Below are positions 23,106-34,335 of a DNA stretch of 64,000 nt, one piece after another. Position numbers and translations under genes: made by a program. Origin of the DNA: Triglochin maritima (taxonomy: Eukaryota > Streptophyta > Magnoliopsida > Alismatales > Juncaginaceae); contig OY821786.1 of NCBI GenBank assembly GCA_963682175.1, positions 27,550,501 to 27,614,500 of the forward strand. Reading direction: 5' to 3'. Numbering within the stretch: the first letter of the stretch is position 1; each line of letters starts with the position of its first letter. Under the pieces are notes generated by a model. It ran no database searches. It had not been told where the DNA came from and saw only the letters and a list, made by a program, of their open reading frames with translations.

Positions 23106-23114
23106 TATAAATAG
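23106..23114 (+). promoter_or_regulatory. LTR TATA box of element X
   Basis: TATAAATAG lies at the position conserved in all Athila-family LTRs of the window. Confidence 0.7.
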
Positions 23115-24074
23115 AACTCCTCCTGCTCCCTTGTATTCTACACATGCTTGGTGGTCATGCTCTCTACTTGAAGTGAGCCTTGGAGCAAAATCTCAAGTAG
23201 GGAGAGGCTACTTGTATTGTGAGTTTGAAATTAATAAAGTTTTTCTTTACTTATGTTGCTTCTTTCTTAGTTTAATTTCCTTTCATATATCTTGCATGCT
23301 TCTTTAGTTTTATGTCCATTCAATTAGCTTCTTTAATATTTCCTGCTTGCTTAGTTTAATTTCCTTTCAGTAGAATGTTTCATTTTGTTAATGTAGATTG
23401 TAGTGTAATGATTAGTGAGTAGTTCCATCCCCATTTGGAGGGTGGAGAAAAATGTAATGTGATTCTGTGATGTATTAGGTGTGTGTTATCTTAATCGCTT
23501 GAGCCTTACATGATTTCCATAATCATCTAATGGGATTTCACTCTTGTCTTTGATATGCTAATGCTCATGAATGAAGTTGGCATATGCTTAGATTAGTGGA
23601 CCTAGTTTATGGGGAATGATGAGGTGAGGATATGGATGGAATTGATAAAGGAAACATGACTTGTAGTTGCATGTACTCTTGTTGTCCTTATCTTGGTTAA
23701 TGTCTTGTATGTTTTAATGATTGTCTAAATCTTATTTCATGTGGAGGCATAGTGGGGTTTGGTCTTTATACATGAGTTCATTTAGCTTCATTCCAATTGT
23801 TGTCTTGTATGTTTTAATGATAATGTGTTATCTTATTTCATGTGGAGGCAAAGTTGGATTTAGTTTTATGATTTTCATGCACTACATGTTGGGATGAGCA
23901 CAAGTGAACACACATACACATATTAGTTTTATTGCTGATTTTTCAATTCCTTTCTCATTTTAGTGTAGTTTCGATCATAACCAAAGTCGACACACCTCCT
24001 TGTGGATAGAACCGTATTTGCCACTGCTTCAACGCGGTCGTGCACTTGCGGTTATTTCAAAACGTTCAATCAAG

Positions 24075-24096
24075 TTTTTGGCGCTGTTGTCGGGGA
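24075..24096 (+). promoter_or_regulatory. Primer-binding site of element X
   Basis: TTGGCGCTGTTGTCGGGGA follows the LTR end closely; it is a slightly decayed Athila-type primer site, probably for tRNA-Asp. Confidence 0.75.
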
Positions 24097-25211
24097 TGGG
24101 TTCTGTCCAGACTTTGGTTTGGACGATTCGAGTGGTTTTAAATTTTTTTTTGTAGTTTTAGTTTGTTTCAGGAGGCTTCAAAGATCAAAAGACAACGCCA
24201 GGAGAAGCCGGGAGGAAAACAAGAGCAAACTGACCGCCAATAAGCGGTCTTGGACCTCCAATTGGCGGCCTAGTGAGCTCTAAAATCCCTCTTATTTTTG
24301 CTAGTTGTTTCTACATTCACTAGGTCATATGGGGGCTCAATTTGGAATGTTTTGACTTGTAGTTTGCTCCCAGATTAACAATCAAGTCCCTTTAATCAAG
24401 TTGGACCTTAAAACTCAAAGCAAAAGATTAGATTGATTGCCATCCAGGTCATGCATCATTTGTAGACCTTGCACACACTCGTCTTTCTTTTCTTTACATT
24501 CTTGTTGTTGATTGTTGGCGTGAGGTACGTGCACCCATTCTCTCATTCATGCATGTTTAGCTCATGCATTAGTTAGTAAGGTGCATTGTAACAAGAGTGA
24601 GGTGAGTGCTTGTTTGGTGAGTTGCTTGCTAGCCTAAGATTTCAAAATATTTTTAAGGGGCACCACCTATAGTCTTAAAGATGAGGTGGGGGATTTCATC
24701 ACCCCTTCCTTAGCCTCAAAAACCATACTCAAGTGAAGCCTTAATTTAAAATTAAGTAGACATTGGCCAATAGGACTCGGGCGCATTAGGAGAGTGATCC
24801 GGTCACGACCGTCAAGCCTGATCAGTGTCGCCCACTTTGTCGATAGTAGGAGAGACGAGATCTCCAGATCTTGGCTCACTTGCTGGGCTTTGCGGTCTTC
24901 GTTGTAGAAAGGTGAGGCATGTTGGGGTCATGTGACCTCACAGTTAGGCGTCGTCTAGCTATAAGTACCTAAGTGACCGTAGGCTGCTTGAGCCGTGTTT
25001 GCAAGACTAGGCTTGTACCCTCACCCTCTACCCATGCTAGTTTTTAGGGATTCTTCCCTTCTCCTCTGAGTCATCCTCTTCTCACCTACTTCTACGTTCT
25101 AGTCTCCTCCGCTTTACACTATCTGTTAGCGTTTTAGGGTCGAGTCGAGCACTTTTTGCGAGCTTAGCCTCGTGGTGATGAGAGTGGTCGACTGGAGAGT
25201 TTTTTGTTGAG
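24097..25211 (+). other. Leader of element X with palindrome pair
   Basis: This is a non-coding leader of about 1.1 kb. The 39-bp palindrome pair (24232-24270) lies 160 bp from the LTR end. The rest is homologous to the leader of Y. Short open frames here show no recognisable domain. Confidence 0.75.
24232..24270 (+). promoter_or_regulatory. Paired CCAAT palindromes in the leader of X
   Basis: GACCGCCAATAAGCGGTC and GACCTCCAATTGGCGGCC have the same 18-3-18 spacing as in the LTR. The pair is conserved in position and context (GTGAGCT follows) in element Y. Confidence 0.7.
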
Positions 25212-26699
25212 ATGGATGGTTACATGGGAGATCATCCATATCATTGTTGGGACCAAGACAATTCTCCCTGGTATTCCGGACCCATGCAACCTGGGGTGGC
25301 TCAGACTAACACCTATTATTGTTGGGACAATCTTAATTGTGTGGCTGAGCAATCTTCAGATTGGGATAATATGAGAGAGGTACTGACTGCTAGACCACCA
25401 TCTAGTTATGTCGGATCATATGTTGGTCAACAAACTGAGACATTAGAACAAACTTTGGCCTCTTTCATGCGTGCGGTAGACGACATGAGTGCACCGGTAG
25501 CTCCAGTAGCCGTACCATGCGACTCTTGTGTTGTGACTGGTCATGTTATCGGGGAATGTCCTTATGTTCCCCCAGAGTCTGAGTACGATCATACATTTTC
25601 CCAAAATGCTCAATATGACCATTACGCATCCGCGTACAGCCCGAGAGGGATGGATTCGTGGAGAGACAATTCTTATTCAAATTCTTATACATCATTTTCA
25701 CACCAGTATCCTCCTCCCGAATACCCAGAATTCTACCAGCACCCCACTTCGAATCATTGGACTCATTCTCAGCCCATCCACACCCAACCCCAAAATTTCT
25801 CAAGCTCTGACTTGGACCTCATAGTTGACCGCATACCTGATTCCTTGAAACAAACTTTCCTTACGTTCATGGAAACTACTCAACAGTCTATACAAAATAT
25901 GGCACTTCAAATGAGTCAAATGACGCAGCAATTACATGAATGTGAGGAGGGTAACTTTTCTTGTCAACATGAGGATTTATCTTCTGATATCGAGCCACCA
26001 CCACATCCACAAATTCAAACCACAATCTTTCAAAGTCAAACTCCTAGTCAGTCTGAGGGACTTGGGGTTTCAATTCACGATCACATGGTGGGGGATTCAA
26101 TCCAAATTGAGAATACCATGGACCAACATTATGAGTCGGCACATGATTGTGTCTTACCTTTTTTTCCCGTGGCCCTTGAGCCACACAATCTTAATGTTGT
26201 GCCTCTTAAGGACTCAACTCTAGTGGAGCAAGAGATCCCTAGTACCCTTACTTTCAAATGACCTAATGAGAGTTTGCCTCTCACTAGTGTTCCTGATCAT
26301 CTTGGAAATGGTGGGACATCAAACGACTACATTGCCAATGAGGGTATTGAGAGTTCCTTAGAGGATACCTTGGGTAAGAGACCCACTTTCTGTTCGCCTG
26401 GTGAGTCAGACATGCATGACGAGGTTCTTGATGTTGTTCCGACCCACCAGTCTATTGGTTGGAGAGTTTGGATTGACGATCATAACTTCAGCACCGCAAT
26501 GGGAGAAACTCTTCTTCTGTTGCCCCATATTTCCCAAACTCTTGAGAGGTTCAAGCTCTTTCAGTTTGATCCTTTGAATGAGACGCATTTGCGTCTAATT
26601 CATGAATCTCTCCTTTCATCTTGTGCTCTTTGTGAGGGGGGCCCACTTATGAGCATTCTGGCCCCGCGTGGTGTCATGTTCCCCTTCCAAGTGCATTGA
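25212..26699 (+). pseudogene. Gag-like ORF of element X, zinc-knuckle protein
   Basis: The ATG at 25212 opens MDGYMG. A CCHC zinc knuckle CDSCVVTGHVIGEC lies at residues 103-116. Then comes a Tyr/Ser/Pro/His-rich region with SNSYTSF and EYPEFYQHP, a Gln-rich helical stretch with TFMETTQQ and QMSQMTQQL, and an acidic Ser-rich half. One TGA at 26259-26261 replaces an Arg codon of Y (a CpG-type change). Past it the frame stays open to 26699, so the ancestral ORF was about 495 codons. The product resembles the nucleocapsid/linker part of Athila gag and may bind element RNA. No capsid or pol domain is seen. Confidence 0.82.
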
Positions 26700-28283
26700 C
26701 CCACTTTTGAGGTTCCCATTTGATGTCCTTTGACAAATGAAGATGAGAACAATTTTTTGTACATAGTTTGTTATATTTAGAAAAAAGGAGAAAAACAATA
26801 AAAGACTCCATGAGCGAGGATTGATTGTTGTGGGCCCCAACCCTTGTGTATTTAGGCCATATTTCTTTCACGTATTTGTATCCCTTCATTAGCATCCCAC
26901 AGGTTTTGAGGGAATTCGGGTTTGTCTCCATCAACATAACCACGAACTTCCTTTTGCGCTTCATGTTGGTGAGATCTTTCATTTTTCATGCATAAATCCA
27001 TGTAGTATCATGCTTACATTCATTGAGGACAATGCATGAAGTAGGTGTGTATGGGGGGGTATTTTACGTGTGTTTTTCATTTTCTTTGTGTGCATTGTTA
27101 GGGTCATGTTAGTGTGCTGCATTAAATATCGATATATCTGCTTGCCATGATCCTTGGGTGACCTGTCTTCTTTTGCTTTCTTGGTGGTGCTTTAAATTTT
27201 TCACATTTCTTTCAAAATCTTCATGTGTTTGCGAAAGAAAATGTTTTGTGGGTTTTGCGTGTGTTTAGCATGTGCAAAACCGTTGAGAGGCAAAGTAAAA
27301 GGTAGCTCCCAATATTGTTTGAACTAAATGCATTAAGATATCTAGTACAGTGACTTTAGGACTTTTCTAGTCGTTACGATGCACACCGGTTTTCCATCGG
27401 GGGGCGAGTAATCATAGGGTTTCAGTACTCAAACCGTTAAAGAAGTCCACCCTGAACCTAGTGAGTCAATAATTTGTGTCTATTAATTTAAGGATGTTTG
27501 TTGTAGTCAAGGACCCTTAAAATCTTGTTGTGAAACTTTAAGTGTAGGGGTTTTGGTTCCCATGTAGATAATAAATAAGTGAGTAGGTATTCTCTCTTCT
27601 CGCACGGCTCCTATCACTCGGTAACTTAGGTCCGAGGGGACTTTGTGCAAGGTGCTTTCGAGTCATCTGACTTGAGATGCACCGAATGAACTCCCGTTAC
27701 ACGGGTGGTAGGGATTGCCCTATGTGGAGATGTGGGGAAAGATGTACGTGATAGTTTAAGTCCTCATAGGTAATGATGCAAAAAACCTGACCCTGGGAGA
27801 ATTACACTCCAACTAGTAAGAAAAAAAAGAAAAAAAAGGTAATGCAAATAAGAACCTTAGTGGACTTTACACTTTGTATCACTTGCAGATGTTGAGGTTA
27901 TCCATGTCTTTCACTGAAGTATTTATTTAACTTGCACGAATGATTCATTAGGCTAGGTGTGTGAACTAATATCTATATAGAGTCGGCCCGTAGGATTACC
28001 GCGTCCAATGATCGATAAAAATGAGTTCATCGAGTCGTGTTTCTAGATTGAATAATGCATCTATGTTTGGATTTTGTGGGTATATCCGCTAAAAACCCTC
28101 AGGAGACAACACTCCTCCTTGGCGACAAGGAGGTTTAACGGCTTGTTGCACGTGCTAAGTGCAACCGTGATTCCTACGAAAGTGAGTTAAGATTTCCCTA
28201 TTTTTCGTATGCTTTTTCCATTCTTTCATTTTTCTTTTTCTTTGTTTTGCTCGGGACTAGCAAAAGTTAGGTGTGGGGGTATT
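26700..28283 (+). other. 3' non-coding region of element X
   Basis: It holds no credible gene. From 27013 it is collinear with the Athila host 3' region (22317-22579, 29183-29848, 48399-48539, 50051-50289). It includes the empty-site versions of the points where X (27268) and the solo LTR at 48540 (about 28043) inserted in the host. It ends in a G-rich tract (GGTGTGGGGG), the likely polypurine tract. Confidence 0.8.
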
Positions 28284-29182
28284 TAATTGACATCATATCA
28301 TGCATATATTTGTGTCTTATATCCATTATCTTTCACCTAAACAATGCTACGTAACGAGTTTAATGTTTAAGTTTCAGGAATAAGCAGGATTGAGGAGAAG
28401 AGGCAAAAAGGACTCAAAAGCAAGGAAAATGACTGAGTTGCCAGACTTGGGGACTGAGATGCATGAGGGAAGGACCTGGATGTAAGCCCAAAGAACCAAT
28501 GAGCAAATCAAGAAACTCCACACCATCATGGGGAGTATTTTGGCAATTCGATTCCATAACCATCCAATAGGATTTCACTCTTATCTTTGATATGCTAATG
28601 CTCTTGAATGAAGTTTAGCATATGCTTAGATTAGTGGACCTATTTTGTGGGGAATGATGAGGTGAGGATATGGATGGAATTGATAAAGGAAACATGACTT
28701 GTAGTTGCATGTACTCTTGTTGTCCTTACCTTGGTTAATGTCTTGTATGTTTTAATGATTGTGTAAATCTTATTTCATGTGGAGGCATAGTGGGGTTTGG
28801 TCTTTATACATGAGTTCATTTAGCTTCATTCCAATTGTTGTCTTGTATGTTTTAATGATAATGTGTTATCTTATTTCATGTGGAGGCAAAGTTGGATTTA
28901 GTTTTATGATTTTGATGCATTATATGTTGTGATGAGCACAAGTGAACACACACACATACACATATTGTTGTATACACATTCTTTCTCTACCCTCTATGGG
29001 GTTTAGTTTTATTGCTGATTTTTCAATTCCTTTCTCATTTTAGTGTAGTTTCAATTATAACTCCTTTCTTTCCACTCACCTTTGAATTAACCAAAGTTGA
29101 CACACCTCTCTGTGGATCGACCCGTATTTGCCACCGCTTCAACGCGTCCGTGCACCTGTGGTTATTTTAAAACGTTCAATCA
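28284..29182 (+). repeat. 3' LTR of element X, internally deleted
   Basis: It starts TAATTGACATCAT (the first G mutated) and ends AACGTTCAATCA. It is 899 bp against 1493 for the 5' LTR. The jump occurs at GGCAATTCGATTC, from the position matching ~22850 to that matching ~23516, so the palindrome pair and TATA box are gone. Confidence 0.88.
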
Positions 29183-29848
29183 TTTAGCATGGGCAAAACT
29201 GTTGAGAGGCAAAGTAAAAGGAAGCTCCCAAAATTGACTTCAACTTTATGCATTAGGATATCTAGTACACCGGCTTTATGTCTTATCTAGTCGTAAGGGT
29301 GCACCCTGGTTTTCCCTCGAGGGGAGAGTAATCATGGGGTTTCAGTACTCAAATAAATCAAGAACTCCACCTTGAACCTAGTGAGTCAAATAATTTGTGT
29401 CTGTTAGTATAAGGAAGTTTGTCGTAGTTAGAGACCTCTAAACTCCTTTTGTGAAACCTTAAGTGTTGGGGTTTTGGTTCATGTGTAGATAAGAAATAAG
29501 TGAGTAGGTGTTCTCTCTTCTCACACGGCTCCTATCACTCGGGAAATTAGGCCTGGTGCTTTCGAGTCATTTGACTAGGGATGTGCCGACCGAACTCCCG
29601 TTACACAGGTGGTAGGGATCGGTAGGGATCGCCATATGTTGAGATGTGGGGAAAGGTGTACATGATAGTGTAAGTCCTCATAGGTAATGTTGCACGAAGC
29701 CTGACCCTATTAGAATTACACACCAACTCGTAAAAAATAAAAATGAAAAAAAGAAGAACAAGAAGAAAAAAGAAGAAGAAAAGAAATGACAACGCAAATA
29801 AGAACCTTAATGGACTTTACACTTTGTATCACTTGAGGATGTTAAGGT
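29183..29848 (+). other. Athila host 3' non-coding region, part 2
   Basis: It begins with the right TTTAG copy and is collinear with 27268-27897 of element X (AAAACTGTTGAGAGGC, CCCGTTACACAGGTGG and others). There is no gene; an A/G-rich tract lies at 29730-29790. Confidence 0.8.
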
Positions 29849-31120
29849 TGTTAGGATCTATGACCCTCTAATAGCTAGATAGATACGAAATTAAAAATAA
29901 TAATCAAAGGATTAAGAGATAAGACGTGCAAACCACAAAATTGACGACACCGGAGTTTAGAGAGGTTCGACACCCACACTCGGGTCCTAGTCCTCCTCGC
30001 AAGCCTCGCTCGATCTCCCGAGCCTCGCTTATGGTTCCACTAGCCGATCTCCATTTCGGGCCGAGATCAATGTCGTTTACAACTCCGAGCCTCGTGAACA
30101 ACCTCGCCTTGCTCGTGTCTCCTCTTACAATCCGAGAGGGAGCTTCCTCGAAGCTCTACAACTTGATGATTCTTTGATGTGGAAGTTGAATCACAATCTA
30201 ACACTCTATACTTGAGCACACTTGGATATGGATATAGAATTGGTTAAGCAAGTGGTGAAGTTTAAGCTTGAGTGTTGAAGAATAAGGTTTGAAGGTTTGG
30301 GAATTGATAGCACAAAGATAATTGATGAATAGAGGGTGTTAAAGGTTGGTTTGTGTCTCTAGAGTGGTGGTTATATAGGCTTCAAAGCTTAGAGATCCAT
30401 TGGAGAGTTGGTGGGGAAATGGACCAATGAGAATGCAAGATGTGACTTAAGCTCGGGCAGATTTCGAGGCATATTCGGTCAACCTTTAACAGAACGGTAG
30501 TCCGAAGGATTGGTCTGAATTAAACATTCGGTTGACCGATTATATATTGAAACACCATTCACCAACCTCCAGTAGCTTTTATCAATTTATCCCTAATTAA
30601 GTTTGGTTAACCGAATTCCATTCGGTTCACCGTTCCAAGGTGGACAGTAGGATTGGTTGGGCTCTGATCTACTCAAGCTCGGTTGACCGTGTACACTTTG
30701 GTAGACCGAAGTTAGCGCGAGTTTTATGCTGACAGCTATTGTAACGTCCTCAGAATAGCGGAAAAATTAAAATTTAAACATACAATCAAATCGAGGAAAT
30801 TACGAAGAGACATACACACACACAGGTGCACCAACATATAATATACATATGTAATCACAACCACCTCAAAAGCTCATGAACAGGAAATATACATATGTAA
30901 TCACAACCACCTCAAAAGGAAGGAAAGTAGGATCTGGTCCCGAGCACCTCATCCGTAGTCACCACCCTCCTAACGCCGCTCTCGGCCTGAAAAGCAACAT
31001 GACTATGCCTGAGTTCCCATAAGGAAACCCCGTATGCCAAACCCTAACACATGAACGAACAATGAATACGAAAAACCATAAAAGGAAACAAGCTCAAACA
31101 ATGTAAACCACCAACAATTG

Positions 31121-31250
31121 CCTCATTCACCGGAGCCACGGTTTTGCATCATTCGTCGGAGCCACGACTTTGCCTTAATATTACCGGAGCCACGGTTTTG
31201 CATCATTCGCCGAAGCCACGGCTTTGCCTCATTCGCCGGAGCCACGGAAA
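31121..31250 (-). repeat. Minisatellite in the Tekay-type LTR
   Basis: About five units of roughly 24 bp are built on CATTCGCCGGAGCCACGG. The reverse complement, GTGGCTCTACGGAGCG, is repeated in the Tekay LTR pieces at 56377-56475 and 58180-58260. Confidence 0.75.
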
Positions 31251-31392
31251 TAACAACCACCACCCGCTCAAAGAGCCACCACTGATCGCTATAGGGCCGG
31301 CCTATCCGTCCGTTGCCCCCAAAAGGGCCGGTGAACCCGTTGCCTTCTAGTCAATCAACAACCACAAGTAAAACACCAAAACTGTGTAAAAA

Positions 31393-31975
31393 TGGTCGAA
31401 CGAAAAGAAGCTCTCCGGTCAACCGAATCTTCACCTAGAGGACTGGCCCAACCAAAAAACATGTCAATCGGTCGAACGACAAAGGGGACCCGTTCGACCG
31501 AAAAGCACCAGCAAAGAAATCTTTCGCAAACAAAGATCACGCGGTCGAACAACCCAACACTTCTGGTCGACCGAAATCCACCAGTAAAACTCACCAACCA
31601 TCCACACTACACGGTCGATCGAAACAACACTGCCGGTCGACCGGTCATTAGGTTAACTTAAGTCATCGGTCGGACGAGTCAAACAGGCGGTCGACCGTTT
31701 GGATGGTCAACGCCCCAACCGACCTACAACAGTACTTTCGGTCGTCCGGTAAAGGGGCCCCGTCCGATCGAAAGTACACAAAGCCTCCATCTCTCTCTCA
31801 AAATGCACAACCGGTCGACCACCCAAAGGTATCATCCGACCGGCGCGAGGGATATTGCCCAAAATACACTACAACCAGTAGACCAAACCCAAAACACCGG
31901 TCGACCGTTATAGTGCAGAAAAATGGTTGTGCAGGTCCGACGAGCCATTCGGCCTACCGTCGACCGCTCCCACTC
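31393..31975. repeat. CGGTCGACCG-type palindrome array in gypsy LTR
   Basis: More than fifteen GGTCGAMCG-like motifs lie in 580 bp, several of them intact cores. On the minus strand they lie downstream of the putative TATA box, unlike the copia arrays. Confidence 0.8.
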
Positions 31976-33333
31976 CCACACTAATAATAGGTAAGCGAAA
32001 AGGCAAGCTTGACATACCTTAAGGCTTGAAGAAGCCTTTGAAGATCCAACGGCGACCGCTTCCTCTCAAAACCTCTCAACCAGAGCTTCCCCGACGAACC
32101 CCACATGAACGACGATCTACGCTCCTCCGGCGGTTCCGACTGCAACCTTCGTGCTCTCCGATCTCCACACGTCGCCGGCTCTTCACTTGCTGCTGACAGG
32201 AAAGGGTTGAGAGAGATGAAACGAGAGAGAGAGAGAGAGAGAAAAGAGAGAGAAATCCGAACCTTTATATACAATCTCCTCAATCCATCTCAGCCGTCCA
32301 TCTCAATCTACTCTAAACCTCCCCTAAACACAATTAAAACATTAAGCAAGGTTAGGATATAACAATTATAGCTCAAATAGTTGTTGGGTACAACGGTCAA
32401 GTGCCACGTGTCAATAGTCGTTGTGAACCTAAAGCCAAGAAGGACTCGGTTGACCGATAGGTATTCGGTCGTCCGAAGCGGGTCAAGTCAATTGGGCTCT
32501 AGGGACTCAATTCGAATGTGAGCATTGGAGCAAAGTCCAAAACCGGTCCAAGGCTATTCGGTCAACCGAAGGTGGTTCGGTCTTCCGTTGAGGAAATTCC
32601 AGAGAACACCTAAGTTGTCAGCAGAGAAAAGATATTCTTTTTTTCTTTTATCCCTTTATTCTTTGGTTGCCCATACAAATGTCCTGAGAAATCACTCCAT
32701 CCCTCCCTCCATCCCTCATTAATGCGTCTCAAATCACTCCATTCCTCATTTTGACGCTCCTACACAGCAGAGGACTTTTCATCTTCATCTCAAGATGCGT
32801 CTTCCTTTTTCTTCCCTTCTCTTCTGTTGTCCTTCCTCTGTACTCTAATGGAAATCGTTAATGTGTCTTCCCAAGTGGAGTAGCCGACAAATGTTCCTAA
32901 GGAGGAGATATTTTTTACTTCTTTCGAAGAAGCCAAAACATTTTACGTGGCCTATGCCGATTCTTGTGGTTTTGGTGTTAAGATAAGGCAATCTCATTAC
33001 GATCGTGGTGTTGTTATACGGGCACCAACAAACGAAGGGCAAGGGAAATTGAAGCCTAGGTTATCCAGTAGAGTCCAATGCACTGATCGGATAAGGGTCT
33101 CTGAAAACCCAGCAAGGGGTTACCACATTAACTTTGTGGATCTTAAACATAACCACGCCATGCTTGACCAGGAGCAAATGTGTTTTCTCACAAAAATGAA
33201 TTGTCCCTGAGGCCGCCAAAGCACGCATATCGTGCAATGATACTGCTAGGATATCAGCTGCTTAGACCATGCAATCTTTTGTGCTCGAGGCTGGAGGTCA
33301 TGACAAATTGACTTTCAATGAAAGGGATTTAAG

Positions 33334-33406
33334 GTTTGTGTTCTTTCTGCCTAACATAATTGAAGTTCAACATTTTGCTCCTGGTCTTAGTGGTTTTTGT
33401 GTGCAG
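33334..33406 (+). other. 73-bp intron of the transposase gene
   Basis: The donor GTTTGTGTTC follows the codons for ERDLR, and the acceptor TTTTTGTGTGCAG precedes NVINEVRNLK. Removing it joins the conserved D-x-R-N block of FAR1 transposases. Confidence 0.7.
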
Positions 33407-33772
33407 GAACGTTATAAACGAAGTCAGAAATTTGAAGATGGGACCTGGGGATGCACAAGCTCTTCAGTACTATTTCATTAGGATGAAGAAGATTGATTCC
33501 ATGTTTTTCTATATAATGGATATGGATGACGAAGGAAGACTACGGAACGTGTTTTGGGCTGACTGTCGTTCTACAGCTGCATATTCAAACTTTGGAGACG
33601 CAATATGTTTCGACACTACCTACATTACCAACAAGTACGACATGCCCTTTGCCCCATTTGTAGGAGTTAATCACCATTTCGAGTCAGTTTTGCTCGGTTG
33701 CACTTTAATGTCTTCTGAGACCACTGAAATTACATTTGGTTGTTCCAAACATGGTTGTCGTGCAAGAACGGT

Positions 33773-34335
33773 AAGGTGTGGCTATGTCCAGTTAAAGCTC
33801 TGTGTCTGTTCAGTTTAAGGTGTGGATCTGTTCGGTTTAAGTTGTGGATATGTTCGGTTTAAGTTGTGTGACTGTTCGATTTAAGTTGTGTGACTGTTCG
33901 GTTTAAGATTTGGATCTGTTTGGTTTAAGGTGTGGATCCGTTCGGTTTAAGGTGTGTGACTCTTCTGTTTAAGGTGTGGATCTGTTTGGATCAAGTTGTG
34001 TGACTGTTCGGTTTAAGGTGTGGAACTGTTCGGTTTAAGTTGTGTGTCTGTTCAGTTTAAGGTGTGGATATGTCCATATTAAGTATTGTGGCTGTCCAGA
34101 TTACGTTGCGGGTCTTCCGAATACGTTGTAAGTATGTCCAGATTACGGTGTGGTCTTTCGAGTTAAGAGTGTGGTATGTCCAGATTACGGTGTGTTGCTG
34201 TCCAGATTAGGTTGCCCCCATTATGTCCACATTAACTTCGTGTTTGTCCACATTAAGTTGTCTGTTCGGAATAAGTTGTCTATCTGTTCAGAATAAGCTA
34301 TGGGTCTGTTCGGAATAAGTTTAAAGTTTCCAAAG
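33773..34335 (+). repeat. 22-bp minisatellite, block 1, within the transposase gene
   Basis: About 25 units built on TTCGGTTTAAGGTGTGG plus a variable ATCTG/GACTG tail lie exactly between codons for SCKNGK and PPTIITDQ, which adjoin in related transposases. The first unit overlaps a GGTAAGG donor-like site. It may be an expanded intron or a later insertion. Confidence 0.85.

Larger units (their letters stand above)
22580..24072 (+). repeat. 5' LTR of element X
   Basis: The 1493-bp LTR runs from TGATTGACATCAT to AAAACGTTCAATCA. It has the palindrome pair at 22947-22985, a TATA box at 23106-23114 and a homologue in every Athila-family LTR here. Confidence 0.92.
22580..29182 (+). mobile_element. 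Element X: full-length gag-only Athila-related retrotransposon, target duplication TTTAG
   Basis: The element is 6603 bp with 5' LTR, primer-binding site, leader, gag-like ORF, long 3' non-coding region and 3' LTR. TTTAG lies at 22575-22579 and 29183-29187. It has no pol. Its LTRs and the 3' region (27013-28283) match those of the Athila host in the same window, so it is best read as a non-autonomous partner (TR-GAG type). The 3' LTR has an internal deletion of about 0.6 kb. Confidence 0.9.
30740..32364 (-). repeat. Solo Tekay/Del-type gypsy LTR, minus
   Basis: It runs from TGTAACGTCC to GGATATAACA. Reverse-complemented it matches the LTR ending at 58743: the end ATGTTACA, the stretch about GGTCCCGAGCACCTCATCCG (30950) and the GGAGCCACGG minisatellite. 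It has a palindrome array (31393-31975) and a minus-strand TATATAAAG (32263-32271). Flanking pentamers (GCTAT and ATTAT) agree at only three of five bases. There is no coding sequence. Confidence 0.75.
29849..32625 (-). repeat. Family D LTR remnant, interrupted by a solo LTR
   Basis: It starts TGTTAGGATC and follows family D through GAGAGGTTCGACACCC, CCTAGTCCTCCTCGC and decayed GGTTGACCG motifs (30475-30710). A Tekay-type solo LTR splits it at 30740-32364, and family-like palindromes resume at 32445-32600. The expected end GCCAACA is not found, so its right border with the Mutator-like block (about 32625) is my estimate. Confidence 0.6.

Noticed and set aside
31144..31661. Small frames rich in His, Pro and Thr
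   Set aside because: They translate the LTR minisatellite and the palindrome array and have no coding signature.
33360..33818. A plus-strand frame ending in the minisatellite, as a separate small gene
   Set aside because: It is the central exon of the transposase; its tail (CGYVQLKLCVCSV) is just translation of the repeat.
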